A stretch of DNA of 55,910 nucleotides from Ichthyophthirius multifiliis (lineage: Eukaryota > Ciliophora > Oligohymenophorea > Hymenostomatida), in NCBI RefSeq assembly GCF_000220395.1, contig NW_004086786.1:1-55910 (forward strand). The letters run 5' to 3'. The translations under genes were made by a program, and so were the position numbers. How positions within the stretch are numbered: position 1 is the stretch's first letter; each line of letters starts with the position of its first letter. Shown here piece by piece: positions 43,741-55,910 of this stretch. The notes beneath the pieces are model-generated. The model ran no database searches and was not told where the DNA came from. It saw nothing but the letters and a program-made list of their open reading frames with translations.

Positions 43741-44923
43741 TAAAAACAATACTAATATTAACTTAAATAACAAAAAATATTTATAATAACAATATTAGCA
43801 ATAATAATTATAATAATAATAATATTAACAATAATATTATTAATAATATAAACAATGATAACAATGATTTAAATAAATATAACAATATCAATAATAATAA
43901 TAATAAAAATAATAACAATAATAGTATTATTAAAAATAATAACAATAATAGCAATAGTAATATTATCAACAATGATAAATATAACAACAATGATAACAAT
44001 AATACTAATAATAAATATTATAAAAATAATGACTATTATAACTATGATATTTTTAATAATACAGCATATACTAATAATAATAATATAGATATTTGTAATA
44101 ATATAAATAATAGTATAAAAACATCTTAAAAATGTATGAATTCACTTATAAACTCAGATTAAGATATAATAGAAATGACAATAAAATTATAAAACGTTTA
44201 TTAGTAAATTGAATCTTACGAAAATGAATTTAAAGAAATAAAAGAATCTTTTATGGAAAAATAATATGACACAAATAAAAAATACTGGAACTTAAAATTA
44301 AAAACAAAATATTAGAAAGAGATAAAATAAACCTCATAAATATGAATAAAAAAGACTTATAAGAAATATCGATTTAATTTGAAAGAAAAAGATAACTTCT
44401 TTTAGCTTAAATTCAGTAGTAATAAAATACTCAAAAATTTTTGAATTTTATACCCCCCGAAATGCTTTCTTAAGAATAAACTTTAAATTTTCTTTAAGAT
44501 ATGCTTACTGAAGTATCTAAAAGTTAAGAAATGACTAAAGTTATAAATTCTTCATATATGTTCTAACAACTTTTATATTCGCTTTTTGTTAATAATTCTG
44601 ATTATAATTAAAATATGATTTCTTAATAAAGTTAATTTTAGAATTAAAATAATCATATTCTTTCGAATATTTAAAATTAAGTGAAATATAATGATTAAAA
44701 TTAAATGAAATATTACGATTAAAATTCTTCAAATTAAAAATAAATAATTAAAAATTAGTATAATATACATAATTAATCTTAAAATTTGTTAAAGAAAAAA
44801 ATGCAATCATAAAATGTCTTTGCACAAAGTTATCATTTTTAAAAAGGAAATAATTCAACATCTTCAGATGTTAGACATAATTAAAATATTTATTTATCGT
44901 TAGATTAAAATAATTTTATTTGA
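41876..44923 (+). CDS. Asn/Gln-rich coiled-coil protein, unknown
   Basis: The start (MYQINNAFHNTEND) follows an A-rich leader. A probable intron at about 42124-42166 (GTAAAT...CATATAG) precedes a coiled-coil region at about 42170-42780, rich in Gln, Glu, Lys and Leu (for example LQLQLSNQNLIIDDLKNQINR). A second coiled coil lies at about 42960-43230, after a likely intron at about 42800-42890. A long Asn/Ser/Gln-rich disordered region with AAT runs spans 43590-44110. A further helical part follows, and the tail ends SSDVRHNQNIYLSLDQNNF at TGA 44921. Frame continuity through the Asn runs is uncertain. No known domain was seen. It could be a cytoskeletal, basal-body or ribonucleoprotein-granule component, which is a guess from composition. 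Confidence 0.6.
43702..44110. repeat. AAT/AAC-rich tracts encoding poly-Asn
   Basis: A pure AAT run at about 43702-43735 is followed by mixed AAT/AAC/GAT/AGT sequence. In the host gene's plus-strand frame most codons are Asn with some Asp, Ser, Ile and Tyr. A frame change occurs near 43780-43860. Confidence 0.7.
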
Positions 44924-45527
44924 TATTAATATTTTTCTATTTATTTTTAAAATTTTTCTTTTTTATTTTATTTTTTAATTTAAACGTTTGAAAATATAAT
45001 ATTATTATAAACTTTATTTTTAAATATATAAAATTTTTATTAATTAATTGAAATAAAGATAAATATAAATTCAATTTAAATAAGATTTTTTTTTTTTTTA
45101 ATTTATTTCAACTTTAAATAATAAATAAATTATTTTCTTATTTTATTTTCTATTATATTTTAGGATATAAATTATAAATTGAAATTTCATATGACTTTAA
45201 TATTCTTTTGAATATTTAATAATAATTTTAATACTAATATATATATATATATATTAAAAAAAATGCTAATATATAATAATTTTATTTTATTTATATAATC
45301 TTTAATTACATAAAATAAATAAAAAATTATGGTAAATTTTTAATAAAATATTATTTTAGTTTAATAAATAATTAATATATTTATTTTTAATTTATAAAAA
45401 AAAAAAAAAAAAATTTAAAAAATAAAAATATTTTTAATTTATTATAAATTATAAAAATAAAAATAAATAGAAAAATATAAAATAATAACAAGTATCAACT
45501 TATTTTTTATTAAAAATAAAAAAGCTA
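44924..45527. other. Intergenic, nothing recognised
   Basis: A+T-rich spacer between two plus-strand genes, with a T-run near 45085, a TA tract near 45238 and an A-run near 45399. Confidence 0.5.
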
Positions 45528-48500
45528 ATGCAAATAATATCTTTAATAATATTAATATTATTTATATTGCTCTTAATACCATCAATACTAAGATATTTAG
45601 TCAATAAAAAAATATTTTATTTTGATTTTTAATTTGCATCATTAAATAACCTAAAAAACATTTTGATAATTTTCGATTGTTAGCTAAACTATAATATAAA
45701 TAAGGTTTTTTAAAAATACCGAGTATTAAAGTAACAATATAAAAATAAAAGCTAATAATAATAATTAATGAAATTCAAACTTATTTATAAATAAAAGTAA
45801 TTTTTTATATTTAAATATAATTTTTTAAATTTTAATAATAATTACTTTATAAAATACAGAAAAATGAAATTTGTATATTTGAAAATAATAATTATGATAG
45901 CAATAATATTATTTTTGAAAATTTAAAATATTTATTAACGTAGTTTTTTTAAAATTTAGAATAAGTAAAAAATTAGTAAAATATTTACAAAAATATAGAA
46001 AAAAACAAGAGGAAACCTAATTTACTAAAATAAGAAACGCATTAATAAATTTTATAATTATGATTTTTTACTAATTTTTTGAATTATAAATAGAAAAGTT
46101 ATCAATAATTTTTATTTAAAATTAAATCGAAGAAAAATCATTTGAATAAAACAAAATGGATGAATATTTAAAAATATAGACCTCTAATAAATAACTAAAA
46201 GTATCAATAAAAAGTATCAAACTAGACTCTTTTATAAATTAAGTAAAATATATATTTAAATATTGTAAAAGTTTAAAAAATATATAAATAATAGAATTAA
46301 TAACTAGAGATTCGTTTAAAAATAAATACTTTAAATTTTAATTTAAAAGAATTAATAAAATACTAAAAAATTATAAGCATAATCAACTTAACTTTTTTGT
46401 TCAAAATGCCTTTCGCATTTACTTTTCTTGAATGTTTAAATTCTTCAGAAATAAATATATTAACCGAATCTTTACAAATATATTAAACACAATAAACAAT
46501 TAATTAATTGAATAAAATTTAAGTTAAAATAAATATTTAATATATGTTTGTATTTTAAAAAAAAAAATAGAAATTTTTGAATTTTTATTAAAATTTTTAA
46601 AGCTACATTAACTCTTTTTAAAAAGAAGATAACAAAACTAATAAAAATAGTTCTTTTCCGAAAAATATACTAATATAATTGCCAGAGCTAAAAATAGCTT
46701 TTCTTAATTTAGATAAGCTTATCTCTTTAGAAACCGATAATAAATGTAAAGAAATATATTTAAGATTAATGCAATTAAACATATAACTAACTACAAAAAA
46801 GGTTAATTAATAATATCTTAAATAGAATATTAAATGCAATTTTCATTCTCTGAAAATTGATTGTTTATCATAATAATAAAGTATTTAGATATTAGATTTA
46901 TAAGAAGGCAATTATAATTAATCAAATGAAAGTTATAAATAAATAGAATAAGAGTTTTAAGTAAAAAAAAGAAATATATTTATATTATTTATAAATAAAA
47001 AATACAGTTAAAAAATATTTAATTTAATTTTGATTTTATATTGTTGCAAATATATGAAATATTTTAAAAACTAAACGTTTCAATATAATGCAATTTGGAC
47101 TTTTTATTTTATAGATAATATTTAGAAAATTATATTTAAAAATAAAAGAAAGAAACTAACTTAGAAATTAACTTCTATGATGAAAAATAGCTTTTATAAA
47201 TGATAATTGAAAATCCTGTTGAAGATTATTGTCAAAAAGTAAAAATAAAAAGCGAAACTAAGTAAAACATACAATCTTTGTTTAAAATTCAGGTTGAAAT
47301 TTTAAAAATACGACTTTTTGATTATTCATTTATAATTTAAAATTCTTAATATACATATATAACTAATCATAAATTAATTCTAAATTAATAAAAATATTAA
47401 TTTAATAGTTTAAAATTTTTAAAAACCGAAGAAACTTAGTAAACTTTAATATATTTTATGATAGATAAATTTAACTATGAATAAGAATATTTAATTAAAA
47501 ATGTTATTTAAAGTAAATTTTTCTAATTTTAATTAAAACAAAAAACAAAAAATATTTAATTTTATTATTATAAAATATTAAAATTAAGAATAATTAACAT
47601 GTTCTGATTTAGAAATATCATTATAAGAAGAATCTTATTAAGATATATAAGAAATTTAAAATATATTTGATATGAAATACTATAAATAAATATAGTAATA
47701 AGTTTAATAATTAAATGAAAATTAAGAATAGATAAAAATAAAAGATAATAATAACACCATTTAATATTAATAATAAATAAATATAAATATAAAAAAAATT
47801 TAATCAACTTATTCATTTGAAAATTAATAATAAATATAAATTAAATGTAATCATTTAATTTATAATTAAAATAAAGATTAGTATAATGATATTTCTTTAA
47901 ACGAATTATATATATTATTCAAACCTTAAAAATAAATTATTGAATAAATTTTAAAATTTTAATAAATTTAATATTAATATGTTTTAAATGAATAACAATT
48001 ATTAAATATAGATTAAATTAATATATCATTTAGCGAAAAATTATAAGGTTTATATGATTTCTAAAAGGATTTAACTAAAAGCTTAAATTTAATAAAACAA
48101 TAATTTACTAAAGTAAATAAAGTAAAATGAAAATATTTTTGTTAATCTTATTTTTATATATAAATTAAAGTAATCAACTAAATAAAAGAACTTGCAATAA
48201 TAATAATAAAAATAATTTATTTCTCAATTTTTAAATTAAAAGTTAGAAATAAAATTAAATAACTTTTAATTTCAAATAGAAGAATCCAAAATGGATTCGA
48301 ATCTCCTTTGTTATTAAAAGTTTATAAGGGAATATCTATAAAATGATTTTCCTTATAATGAAAGGAAAATAATATTAAAAATAAATCAATTAAAAAAGAC
48401 ATACCCTTTATTTTCTCTAAATTTATAATAAATAAACTTTTTAATAGAACCTTTTTAAAAAATACAAAATTATTAAGATATACAAGAATTTATTTAAGGA

Positions 48501-51500
48501 CTTGATAATAATTATAACGAAAATATAAATTAGTAAAGTTTTGTTTAATTCACCTGTTTATAAAGTAACAAAAAATATATTTAACATTTATACATTTTAT
48601 TAATAGTCTAATCAGATATAAATAATTTAAGTATTTAAGTCAGAGATTATCCTTCTAAAATTTACGAAATTAATAAATCTAGTTTTTCTTTACAAGCAAT
48701 ATTAGCATAACTAAAATCTGATTAAATAAATGATCAAACTAATAGGTTGAGAATTTTTTATGATCTAAAAACTTTATTTGGAGATTAAATTATTAATATA
48801 GGCTTGTGTATGTCTCCTGGAATTAATTATTTAATAAAAAGATTAAATTAAATATTTTATTTTCAAAATAAATAAAATTCTAATTAAATTTTTTAAAAAA
48901 GAGTAAATGTATGTGATAATTAAGAAATTGATTATAATATCAGTAAAAAAACAATAAGGTTAAAAAGCAAAACATTTTTACATAACACTTAAAATACATA
49001 AAAAAATGAAGATAATGAATTATAAATTAATTTTTGGGATAAAATTAGAATAATTTATCATGGAAAAATTCTCGTTTGCAAAGATTCTTTGTTAAAGTTT
49101 AATTTACTAACCCATATATTTCCATATTTTAATGAAGCCTTGTGTGTATTAATAATTAATTATATTAGAATAGACATATATTAATAAATTATAAAAAGAT
49201 TTAAATAGGAAAATCATTTATTCTTTATAAAAGCGAAGATATAAAAATAGACGTTTAAGATTTTCAAGTAAAACGAGTTCCAAGAAAAGTTGATGAATCT
49301 CATATAATAAAAATACCCTTAGTATTAATATTTTAAATTATATTTTAAAATAATAAAAAATTAAAAAGATATAAATATAAATAGAAACTTTATGGAATAG
49401 TATAAATAATAATCATTTCGATTTGTAAAATAATTAATAGCAATTAAGAAATTTCATATCTAAGCAATTGGATATTTAATGTAAATTTAACATTCCAACA
49501 GTAGAGCCTTCATATAATATATAAAATATTAACGATATAAACAAGAAAAAAAGAAAAATGGCTTAAACTACTGAGTCCGTTTTTATTCATTATTAGAAAG
49601 ATGTTTTCGAATGGTTAAAAAATCTTCCCTAATTAAGAAGTGATACATTATTATTATACAATATTAAGCTCAAAAAAGAATCTGATGCTTATTAATAATT
49701 TAATTCATCAAGTGAAATAAGTAGAAAATCATAAAGTGAGTAAACAGAAAGCAAAACAAATTAAACCTTGTCGAATATATAAGAATAATCACAAAATAAA
49801 AACAATGAATCTGATGATATTTAACAGTAATAATAATTTCATTATGTAAATTAAAAAATAATATAATATATATTATATCTTTTTATATAAATCTAGATGA
49901 ATACTGATTTTTTAAGTTTACTAATGCTTACTTTAAATAATATTTTGAATTAATAAAAGAAATAGAATATTTTTAAGCATATATAAAATATTTAGTATTA
50001 GATTTTTTTACCTAAAGCAACTATCTTGTTTTCTGATAATAAAAAAATTGTTAATTAATAGTCAAATGACAATATAAATACAAATGTAGATTTCTCGTAA
50101 AAAGATATTCCTATAGGTAAATATTAATTATAAATTAAAAAAAAAAAGTATTAAAAATTCATAATAAAAGGTTTTTCAATAATAATTAATAATATTTAAC
50201 TTTAATCTGCAATTAAGCATTAAAGAATGACCCAATTTTCAGAGGAATTATCTTGGTAAATATGTGAAAGCTTTGGAAACCTAAATAATATTTAAGGTTC
50301 TTTATTTGATTATAATTTTGATATAATTCCACTTGATTTGAATTCATTTGAAAATAATAAAGGTTTTAATTATATTCTTTATTTATATTGAAATAAATAA
50401 ATAAAAATAGAATATTCTGCAACATCTTTTGAGTAATTCTTTTAAATAAATAATTTAAATCTCCAATAAAAATAAATGATTTTTGATATTTAAGAAATTT
50501 TGACTAAAAATTATAATGAATTGAAAGAAATTATAAATTAATAAGATTTTAAAAGATCAAAATAATAAAAAAAGGCAAGTATTATAGATAGCAATGAATA
50601 AAATAAAGAAACATAATTTTCAAATGAAGGAGTATTTTTAAAATCAAGTAAAATAATTTATTAAAGAAACAAAAAGTATGATTCAGACTTAAAATTTTTA
50701 GGTAAAAAACAAAATAAAATTTATAAAAAAAAAAAAAAAAAGATGAAAATGGAAATTTTGAAACAGAAATTCCAATAAATAAAAACATAAAAAATCATTT
50801 ACAATTTATAGGCTGCAAAATGTTAATAACCCGTAATCTAAATAACTTATTAAATAGAATATTTTTCAAATAAGATTCTAAAAATGAAAATTAAAAAGAC
50901 GATGAAGATTAAACAACAAATAATGAAATTTAAGAAGTACTAGAAGACCATAATAATCCTTAAAGAGAAAAAAAAAGTTAATTTTTGTTGAAAAAAAACA
51001 TGTTTAGTTTACTCCGAAAATTTCCTGGGGAATATCTTAAACTTAATAATTATGTAATTTCAGTTTAAAAACCATAGTTTAATTTCTTTTGTAATGAAAA
51101 AAAAATATAAATAATATTCACCTCCTAATAAGATTGTCTTATAATAACTTCTAACTTTATTCTACCATATGATAAATATTAAATTGATATCAAAAAAGAC
51201 TTCAAAGTTTATTTTCCTGTTCTTTTTTGTTTTATTACTCGTAATAAATCTAATCATATATACTGGGCTTATACTAAAAATCTCTGTATAGAAGAAAAAA
51301 TAGTAAAAATAATTAAAGCAAAACATGCTACAATTAGTATAACGAACTTTTATCTATAAAAATGTGCAGCAGACTTTTCTAAATCATTTGAATTCAATAA
51401 TATAGATTAGAATATTTAACATTATTTTTGGAAAAACGTATAAATAATTATTTTTTATTTTTAACCCTTTTTTTTTTTTTTTTTTAAGGAACCAAGATCT

Positions 51501-52648
51501 CATGGATTTATATTTAGAATTTAAAATTTCGAATCTAGAATGAATTCTTAATCTTATTAAATATTCCTTTAAATTTAAGAGTTTATTTCAAACTTAGTTT
51601 TTTCAGAAAAAAAGTTTATAAAAATAAAATAAAAAATAATATAAATCTTAATTAAAAATAAACAAAAAAAAGAACTTAAAATTATAATACCCTTATAAAA
51701 AGAAAAGAAAGAGAATTAAAAGGAATAGGAAGTGGAAAAGTAATAAGTAAAATATAAAGATTTATAATATTCAATTAAAATTCCTAAAAACATTAATAAT
51801 CACATATAACATATTAATTATTTGAATGTAATTTTTAAATGATTGATTAAAAAGATTAACCTTTTTTACATTTTCAGATTGAAGATTTTAAGCTTTAAAC
51901 AAATTATTATTCTAATAACTCAGTAAAAAAAAAAAAAAAAAAAGCAGTTTTTATAATATATTGAATAAAAAAAGGGAAATTATTTAATTCAATTAATGAA
52001 ATTAAGTGTTATTAATTTATAAGAAGATTCAGATTTTATGCAAATTGTATAGTATGCAGGAAATGAACAAAAAGTTAAATTTGAAAATACTTTTTATATA
52101 GTTCCTGGTTTAACTAATAATACTTTCTGGCATTCATATTAAAATTATGAAATTAATATTCCTCCTTTAATTATTAAATTAACTGAAGATGTATATGATC
52201 CATTTTATTAATATTTTTTTAAAGAAGCAGAATAAAATGAGGATAATAGATAAAGTTTAAAATCCTTTAATACTATTGATTTTGATGAATAGTTTATTCC
52301 TCCTTCTTATTATGATAGAGTTGTTATTAAAGATCTAAAAATATGTATTCATTACAAAACTTCTTCTGCTTTAAAGGTTCAATTATTTTAATTTCATTAA
52401 TATTTTTTTAAAAAATAAAGAGATTAAATGGAGTTTCTGTTATTATATAACCTTATGCTATAAATTAAATTTTTTGGACTAATAAATAGCTTTACGATGA
52501 TTTCGCTGAATATATAAAAAAGAAAGTGTCCTAGTAAATATTTTCTCTATTAGGTTAAAAAATATTCGGATATTCTAAAAACATGTAATTTTTGTTTATA
52601 TTTAAATATAAATAATAATATATTTTATTTTTTAAAAAAAGAGAATGA
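45528..52648 (+). CDS. Bridge-like lipid-transfer protein, Hobbit/SABRE/FMP27 (BLTP2) family
   Basis: These very large proteins form a hydrophobic groove that moves lipids at ER-plasma membrane contacts. The N-terminus (MQIISLIILILFILLLIPSI) is a single membrane anchor, as in the family. The family's GFWDK signature is visible as FWDKIRIIYHGK at 49032-49067. Downstream are VPRKVDESHIIKIPLVLIF (about 49270), VQKPQFNFFCNEKKI (about 51065, like the conserved PQxNF of the C-terminal domain), NIPPLIIKLTEDVYDPFYQYFF (about 52160) and a C-terminal IFWTNKQLYDDFAEYIKKK. The stop is TGA at 52646. The span predicts about 2200 residues, fitting the family. Several short A+T-rich introns and possible frame changes (for example near 46078, 47000 and 51450) are not resolved, so the exon structure is approximate. 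Only local motifs, not the whole fold, support the call. It is the largest gene here. Confidence 0.75.
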
Positions 52649-52968
52649 ATAATAATTATTTAATTATTAAAATTTATATAAAATTTGTAAACTCTTTTTT
52701 TTTTTTTCATTAAACTAAAAAAGATTTTTATTTTATTTATATATAATATATATATTTATATTTTATTTAAAATTTAAATATAAATAATATATACATTATA
52801 AAAATATTTTTAAAATAAATAATTAATACAAAAACAGTTATAAATAAGCTAATATAATAAAATATTAAATACTATTATATTATATTCCTCTTATACATAT
52901 TAAATATTTTTTTATAATTAGTTAATTAAAATATAATATTTTTTATAAAATTAAAAATATTTAGAAAG
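52649..52968. other. Intergenic, nothing recognised
   Basis: About 320 A+T-rich bases between the lipid-transfer gene and MPC1 on the same strand. It should contain the MPC1 promoter. Confidence 0.5.
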
Positions 52969-53268
52969 ATGTAAGTATTAATAACTTTCTTAAATTCTCC
53001 TGTTGGTCCAAAAACTACCCATTTTTGGGGTCCATTATTTAATGCTGGATTTGTATTTTAAGGATTTTTAGATTGGGATAGACCTGCATAAAAAATTTCT
53101 AAAAATATGTAACTTATATTAACAACTTATTCAGCTTGTTTCATGCGTTTTGCTTGGAGGGTTTAGCCAAGAAATTACCTTTTACTTACTGTCCATTCTT
53201 TTAATGTATTTCTTTAAGGAAGATTATTTTTAAGAAGATATTAATATGAAAAAAAGTAGTTGAATTGA
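52969..53268 (+). CDS. MPC1: Mitochondrial pyruvate carrier 1
   Basis: A complete, intronless 99-residue gene. MPC1 pairs with MPC2 in the inner mitochondrial membrane to import pyruvate. The family signature is nearly unbroken: SPVGPKTTHFWGPLFNAGF, then ISKNMQLILTTYSACFMRFA and WRVQPRNYLLLTVHSFN. Three short membrane helices are predicted, and length and N-terminus are normal. TAA is Gln at codon 2 and elsewhere, and the stop is TGA. No MPC2 partner is present in this window. Confidence 0.95.
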
Positions 53269-54439
53269 ATCAAACTATATAATTAAGTATTATTTAATAT
53301 TACAATTATAATGCAATTATTTTATTTGTATTTTTTAAAAAACAATAATTAACAATAGATTATTAATATAATATATATTTTTCCCAATTTTTTTTTTTTT
53401 AGAATTATCAATAAAAATACTAAATTTAATTTTCTTTCTATAATGATAATGTCTAAGCTTCATTTTTTTTATAAAAAAAAAAAAAAAATACATATTAAAA
53501 TATTGCTTTCTAATTTAAATTTTTTATTTTATTTAAATAAAATAATAATATTAACATTATATTTACTAAATAAATAATATCATTTTATTAACAAAATTCA
53601 TTTCAAATTAAATATATTATTTTTAGAAAAATGTTCATATTTTATTTTTATCTTTTCTGTAATTTTTATTTAAAAACACAATCAAAAAAAATAAGGCCAA
53701 GAAAAAAATTTATAATTGTTTTTTTTATTTGATTAGTCTTTAAAAAAATTATCGATATAAAAAAAAAAAATATAATCAAAAAACATATTTAAATATTATT
53801 AGTAAAAGTAATAATTTAATTTATATATTATACCTATTTTAAAATTAAAAAATTCATCATTTAATAATAAAAATATAATAAGTTTTAAATCTAAATTTTA
53901 TTATAAAAATGCTCTTTATTTTTATTAAATATTTTAATTATAAAAAAATTATTTGAAACGGATAAATGGTTTAGTCATTCTAATAATTTATCCTTTATGA
54001 GAAAAAAAAAAACTTTAAAAAAGATTTATATAAATTTTCAACTGTATATTATTGTAATGTATAATTTACTTTATTTTCTCTATTTAAAAATATTTCAAAT
54101 ATTAGCTTAATTTAGTATATAAACTAATTCAGTATTCCAAAAAAAATAAAATTTAATTATCTTTAGGCAAAGTTTTTAGTTTCTAATTGTTTATTGCCTA
54201 ATATTTTCATTTTTTGTATAATTTATTATTAGTATATTTCATCTAAAAGTTTAACTTTCTCATATATTTTGTTCTTTTATTCTTTATTAACTTATTATTA
54301 TACACGTAATTATTAATACTATTTCTTAAAAAAAAATTAAAGTAAGTGATTTTTCAAAATTTTCTTTAGTTAGTTATTCATAATTTTAATTGTATTTAAA
54401 TACGAATTATATCTAATTTATATTTTTTCTTGAAAATTA
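53269..54439. other. Intergenic; distal part may hold eroded LRR sequence
   Basis: A+T-rich sequence after MPC1. From about 53940 the sequence is somewhat more complex (for example near 54170-54310) and may be the more decayed 5' part of the LRR pseudogene, but I cannot align it by eye. Confidence 0.45.
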
Positions 54440-55910
54440 TATTATTTTAGAATATATAATATATCTTAATGTTTTGTTTTAAAATATATTAAATTATTTT
54501 ACAATTTAAATGCAAGCTATTTTATTTATTTTTATTTACTGTTTAAATACTGTGGACATTAAAAACACTTAAATGCTTATAAATAATATTTTTACGTAAT
54601 TATATTTAATTAAAATTAATAAACTAAGATTGAAATCTGAGAATATAATTTTCGAAAATAAAAGATTCAATAATTTATAAATGGAAAATATTATTAAAAT
54701 AATCTAAAAAAATAACAAAAAGATTTCATTTAAATAATTGATTTATGAACATTCTTTAAATATAAAAAGCTTTAAATATATACTTATAATGCAAAGTTAG
54801 AAAAGAACATCAGATAAGCCTATAATTTATTAAAATAACTAGTAAAAAATAAAAATCTAAAATAAAACTCAAATTAGATCAAAAAAGATTATTTGTAAAT
54901 TTAGTTACATTTATATTAATCATTATAGTTTTTAATAAAAAGTAGTTTTTAAAAAAATTCAAAGATTTCTAAAAATAAAATAGATAAAAATAAATTAAAG
55001 ATTCTATTAAATGAAATAAAGATGGATATAATAGACTTGTTTATAAAAAAAAACTTTGTAAAGATAATATAAATATATAAAATTTATTACGATTGTAAGA
55101 TATTTTTTATTTTTTCTGAAAAGTTTTAAATAAAAAAATAAAATAGCTTAATATAAGTTGTAATAAATAAGTTAATAGAGAAACTAAAAAAAGTATAATC
55201 TTTTTGAGTAATAAATTATTAATGTTATTTACAAATATAATTTAAAGAATTCTATCGAAAACTAATATTTTAATACATAGATAAAACTTTTACTAAATAA
55301 AAAAATAAATTATCTATTAAATCATTAAAAACTATAATATTTATTAGAAAATAATTAAAGGCTTTTCATATCTTTTAATTTTTATAAAGCAAAAATAATA
55401 TATTAGAAACTTTGATTTTATAAAAAAATTGCTTATAAGGGAAAATTCTAAAATTAATAAAACTCTTAATAAAAAATTGTGGATTTTTAAAATAATACTA
55501 ATATAAGAGACTAAAAAGATATGGAGTATATTTATAAATAATATTCATATTTTTTTTGAAAAAATTATTATATTATATGTAAAAGGAATAAATAATATTA
55601 TTAAAATAATTTAAATACCCTTTTTATTTTATATAATGTGAAAGAAATATTATATAATTTAACAATCTAACTCATAAATAAATAATTAATATTTATAAAG
55701 TTAAAAATATGACATATCATAATTAGAAACTAATCGATTTCATTAATAGGTAATTAATAAAATAATATAACTAATTTAACTAAAATAAAAAAATATCATA
55801 TAAATTAAAATATCTAAATTAATATAATAAATATTATATAAATAAATTAAAATTAAATAAAATTAGAAATGAGATGTAAAAGTTTGATTTTATATCAAAT
55901 AGAGAAAATA
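54440..55910 (+). pseudogene. Decayed paralogue of the LRR gene, running off the right edge
   Basis: This plus-strand sequence is collinear with the minus strand of the LRR gene at about 2560-1400. Three exact 20-base words anchor it: 54615-54634 with 2463-2482, 55241-55260 with 1814-1833, and 55483-55502 with 1488-1507. Between anchors many substitutions and short gaps occur, and the last interval is about 85 bases shorter than in the left copy. LRR residues can be picked out (for example INKLRLKSENIIFENKRF near 54617), but no single frame keeps the repeat pattern. The start and 5' part are not recognisable. It is either a pseudogene or the badly eroded 3' half of one. Confidence 0.7.

Noticed and set aside
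43808-43999. Minus-strand Leu/Ile-rich frame resembling membrane helices
   Set aside because: It is antisense to the Asn-rich region of the coiled-coil gene.

Overview
The window reads as macronuclear DNA of an oligohymenophorean ciliate. It is extremely A+T-rich, and every long coding region needs TAA and TAG as glutamine with TGA as the only stop (the Tetrahymena/Paramecium/Ichthyophthirius code). Introns are short and GT...AG. The base composition is most like Ichthyophthirius, but genus is an inference. No transposon, LTR or viral relic, CRISPR, telomere or bacterial-type operon was recognised.

Layout. 1-5305 (-): a long leucine-rich-repeat (LRR) protein whose frame runs into a polytopic membrane domain and off the left edge. 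6450-10997 (-): a golgin-like coiled-coil protein with a C-terminal GRAB-type domain. 11299-14301 (-): a TMEM63/OSCA-type channel. 14792-17786 (+): a C2 plus coiled-coil protein. 18.4 kb (-): a protein-kinase relic. 19468-19538 (-): tRNA-Gln(CUG). 20196-20681 (+): Cu/Zn superoxide dismutase. 21305-29510: three kinases, two of them ULK/ATG1-like. 31640-32158 (+): a small Q-rich protein. 32850-34563 (-): a polytopic membrane protein. 35150-37389 (+): V-ATPase subunit a. 39251-40774 (+): inositol-3-phosphate synthase. 41876-44923 (+): an Asn/Gln-rich coiled-coil protein. 45528-52648 (+): a bridge-like lipid-transfer protein of the Hobbit/SABRE/FMP27 family. 52969-53268 (+): mitochondrial pyruvate carrier 1. 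From about 54.44 kb to the right edge (+): a decayed paralogue of the LRR gene.

The genes are independent transcription units without operon logic, though several concern membranes: Golgi tethering, a stress-gated channel, organelle acidification, inositol supply, lipid transfer and pyruvate import. The two ULK-like kinases look like an old duplication and share an unusual SPQ in place of APE, the Gln written with a reassigned stop codon.

The points most worth a second look are the LRR-membrane fusion, its decayed inverted paralogue at the other end, and a run of frame changes in long genes that, where resolvable, all have the same sign (one base short). In V-ATPase subunit a the break falls exactly on a T7 run.
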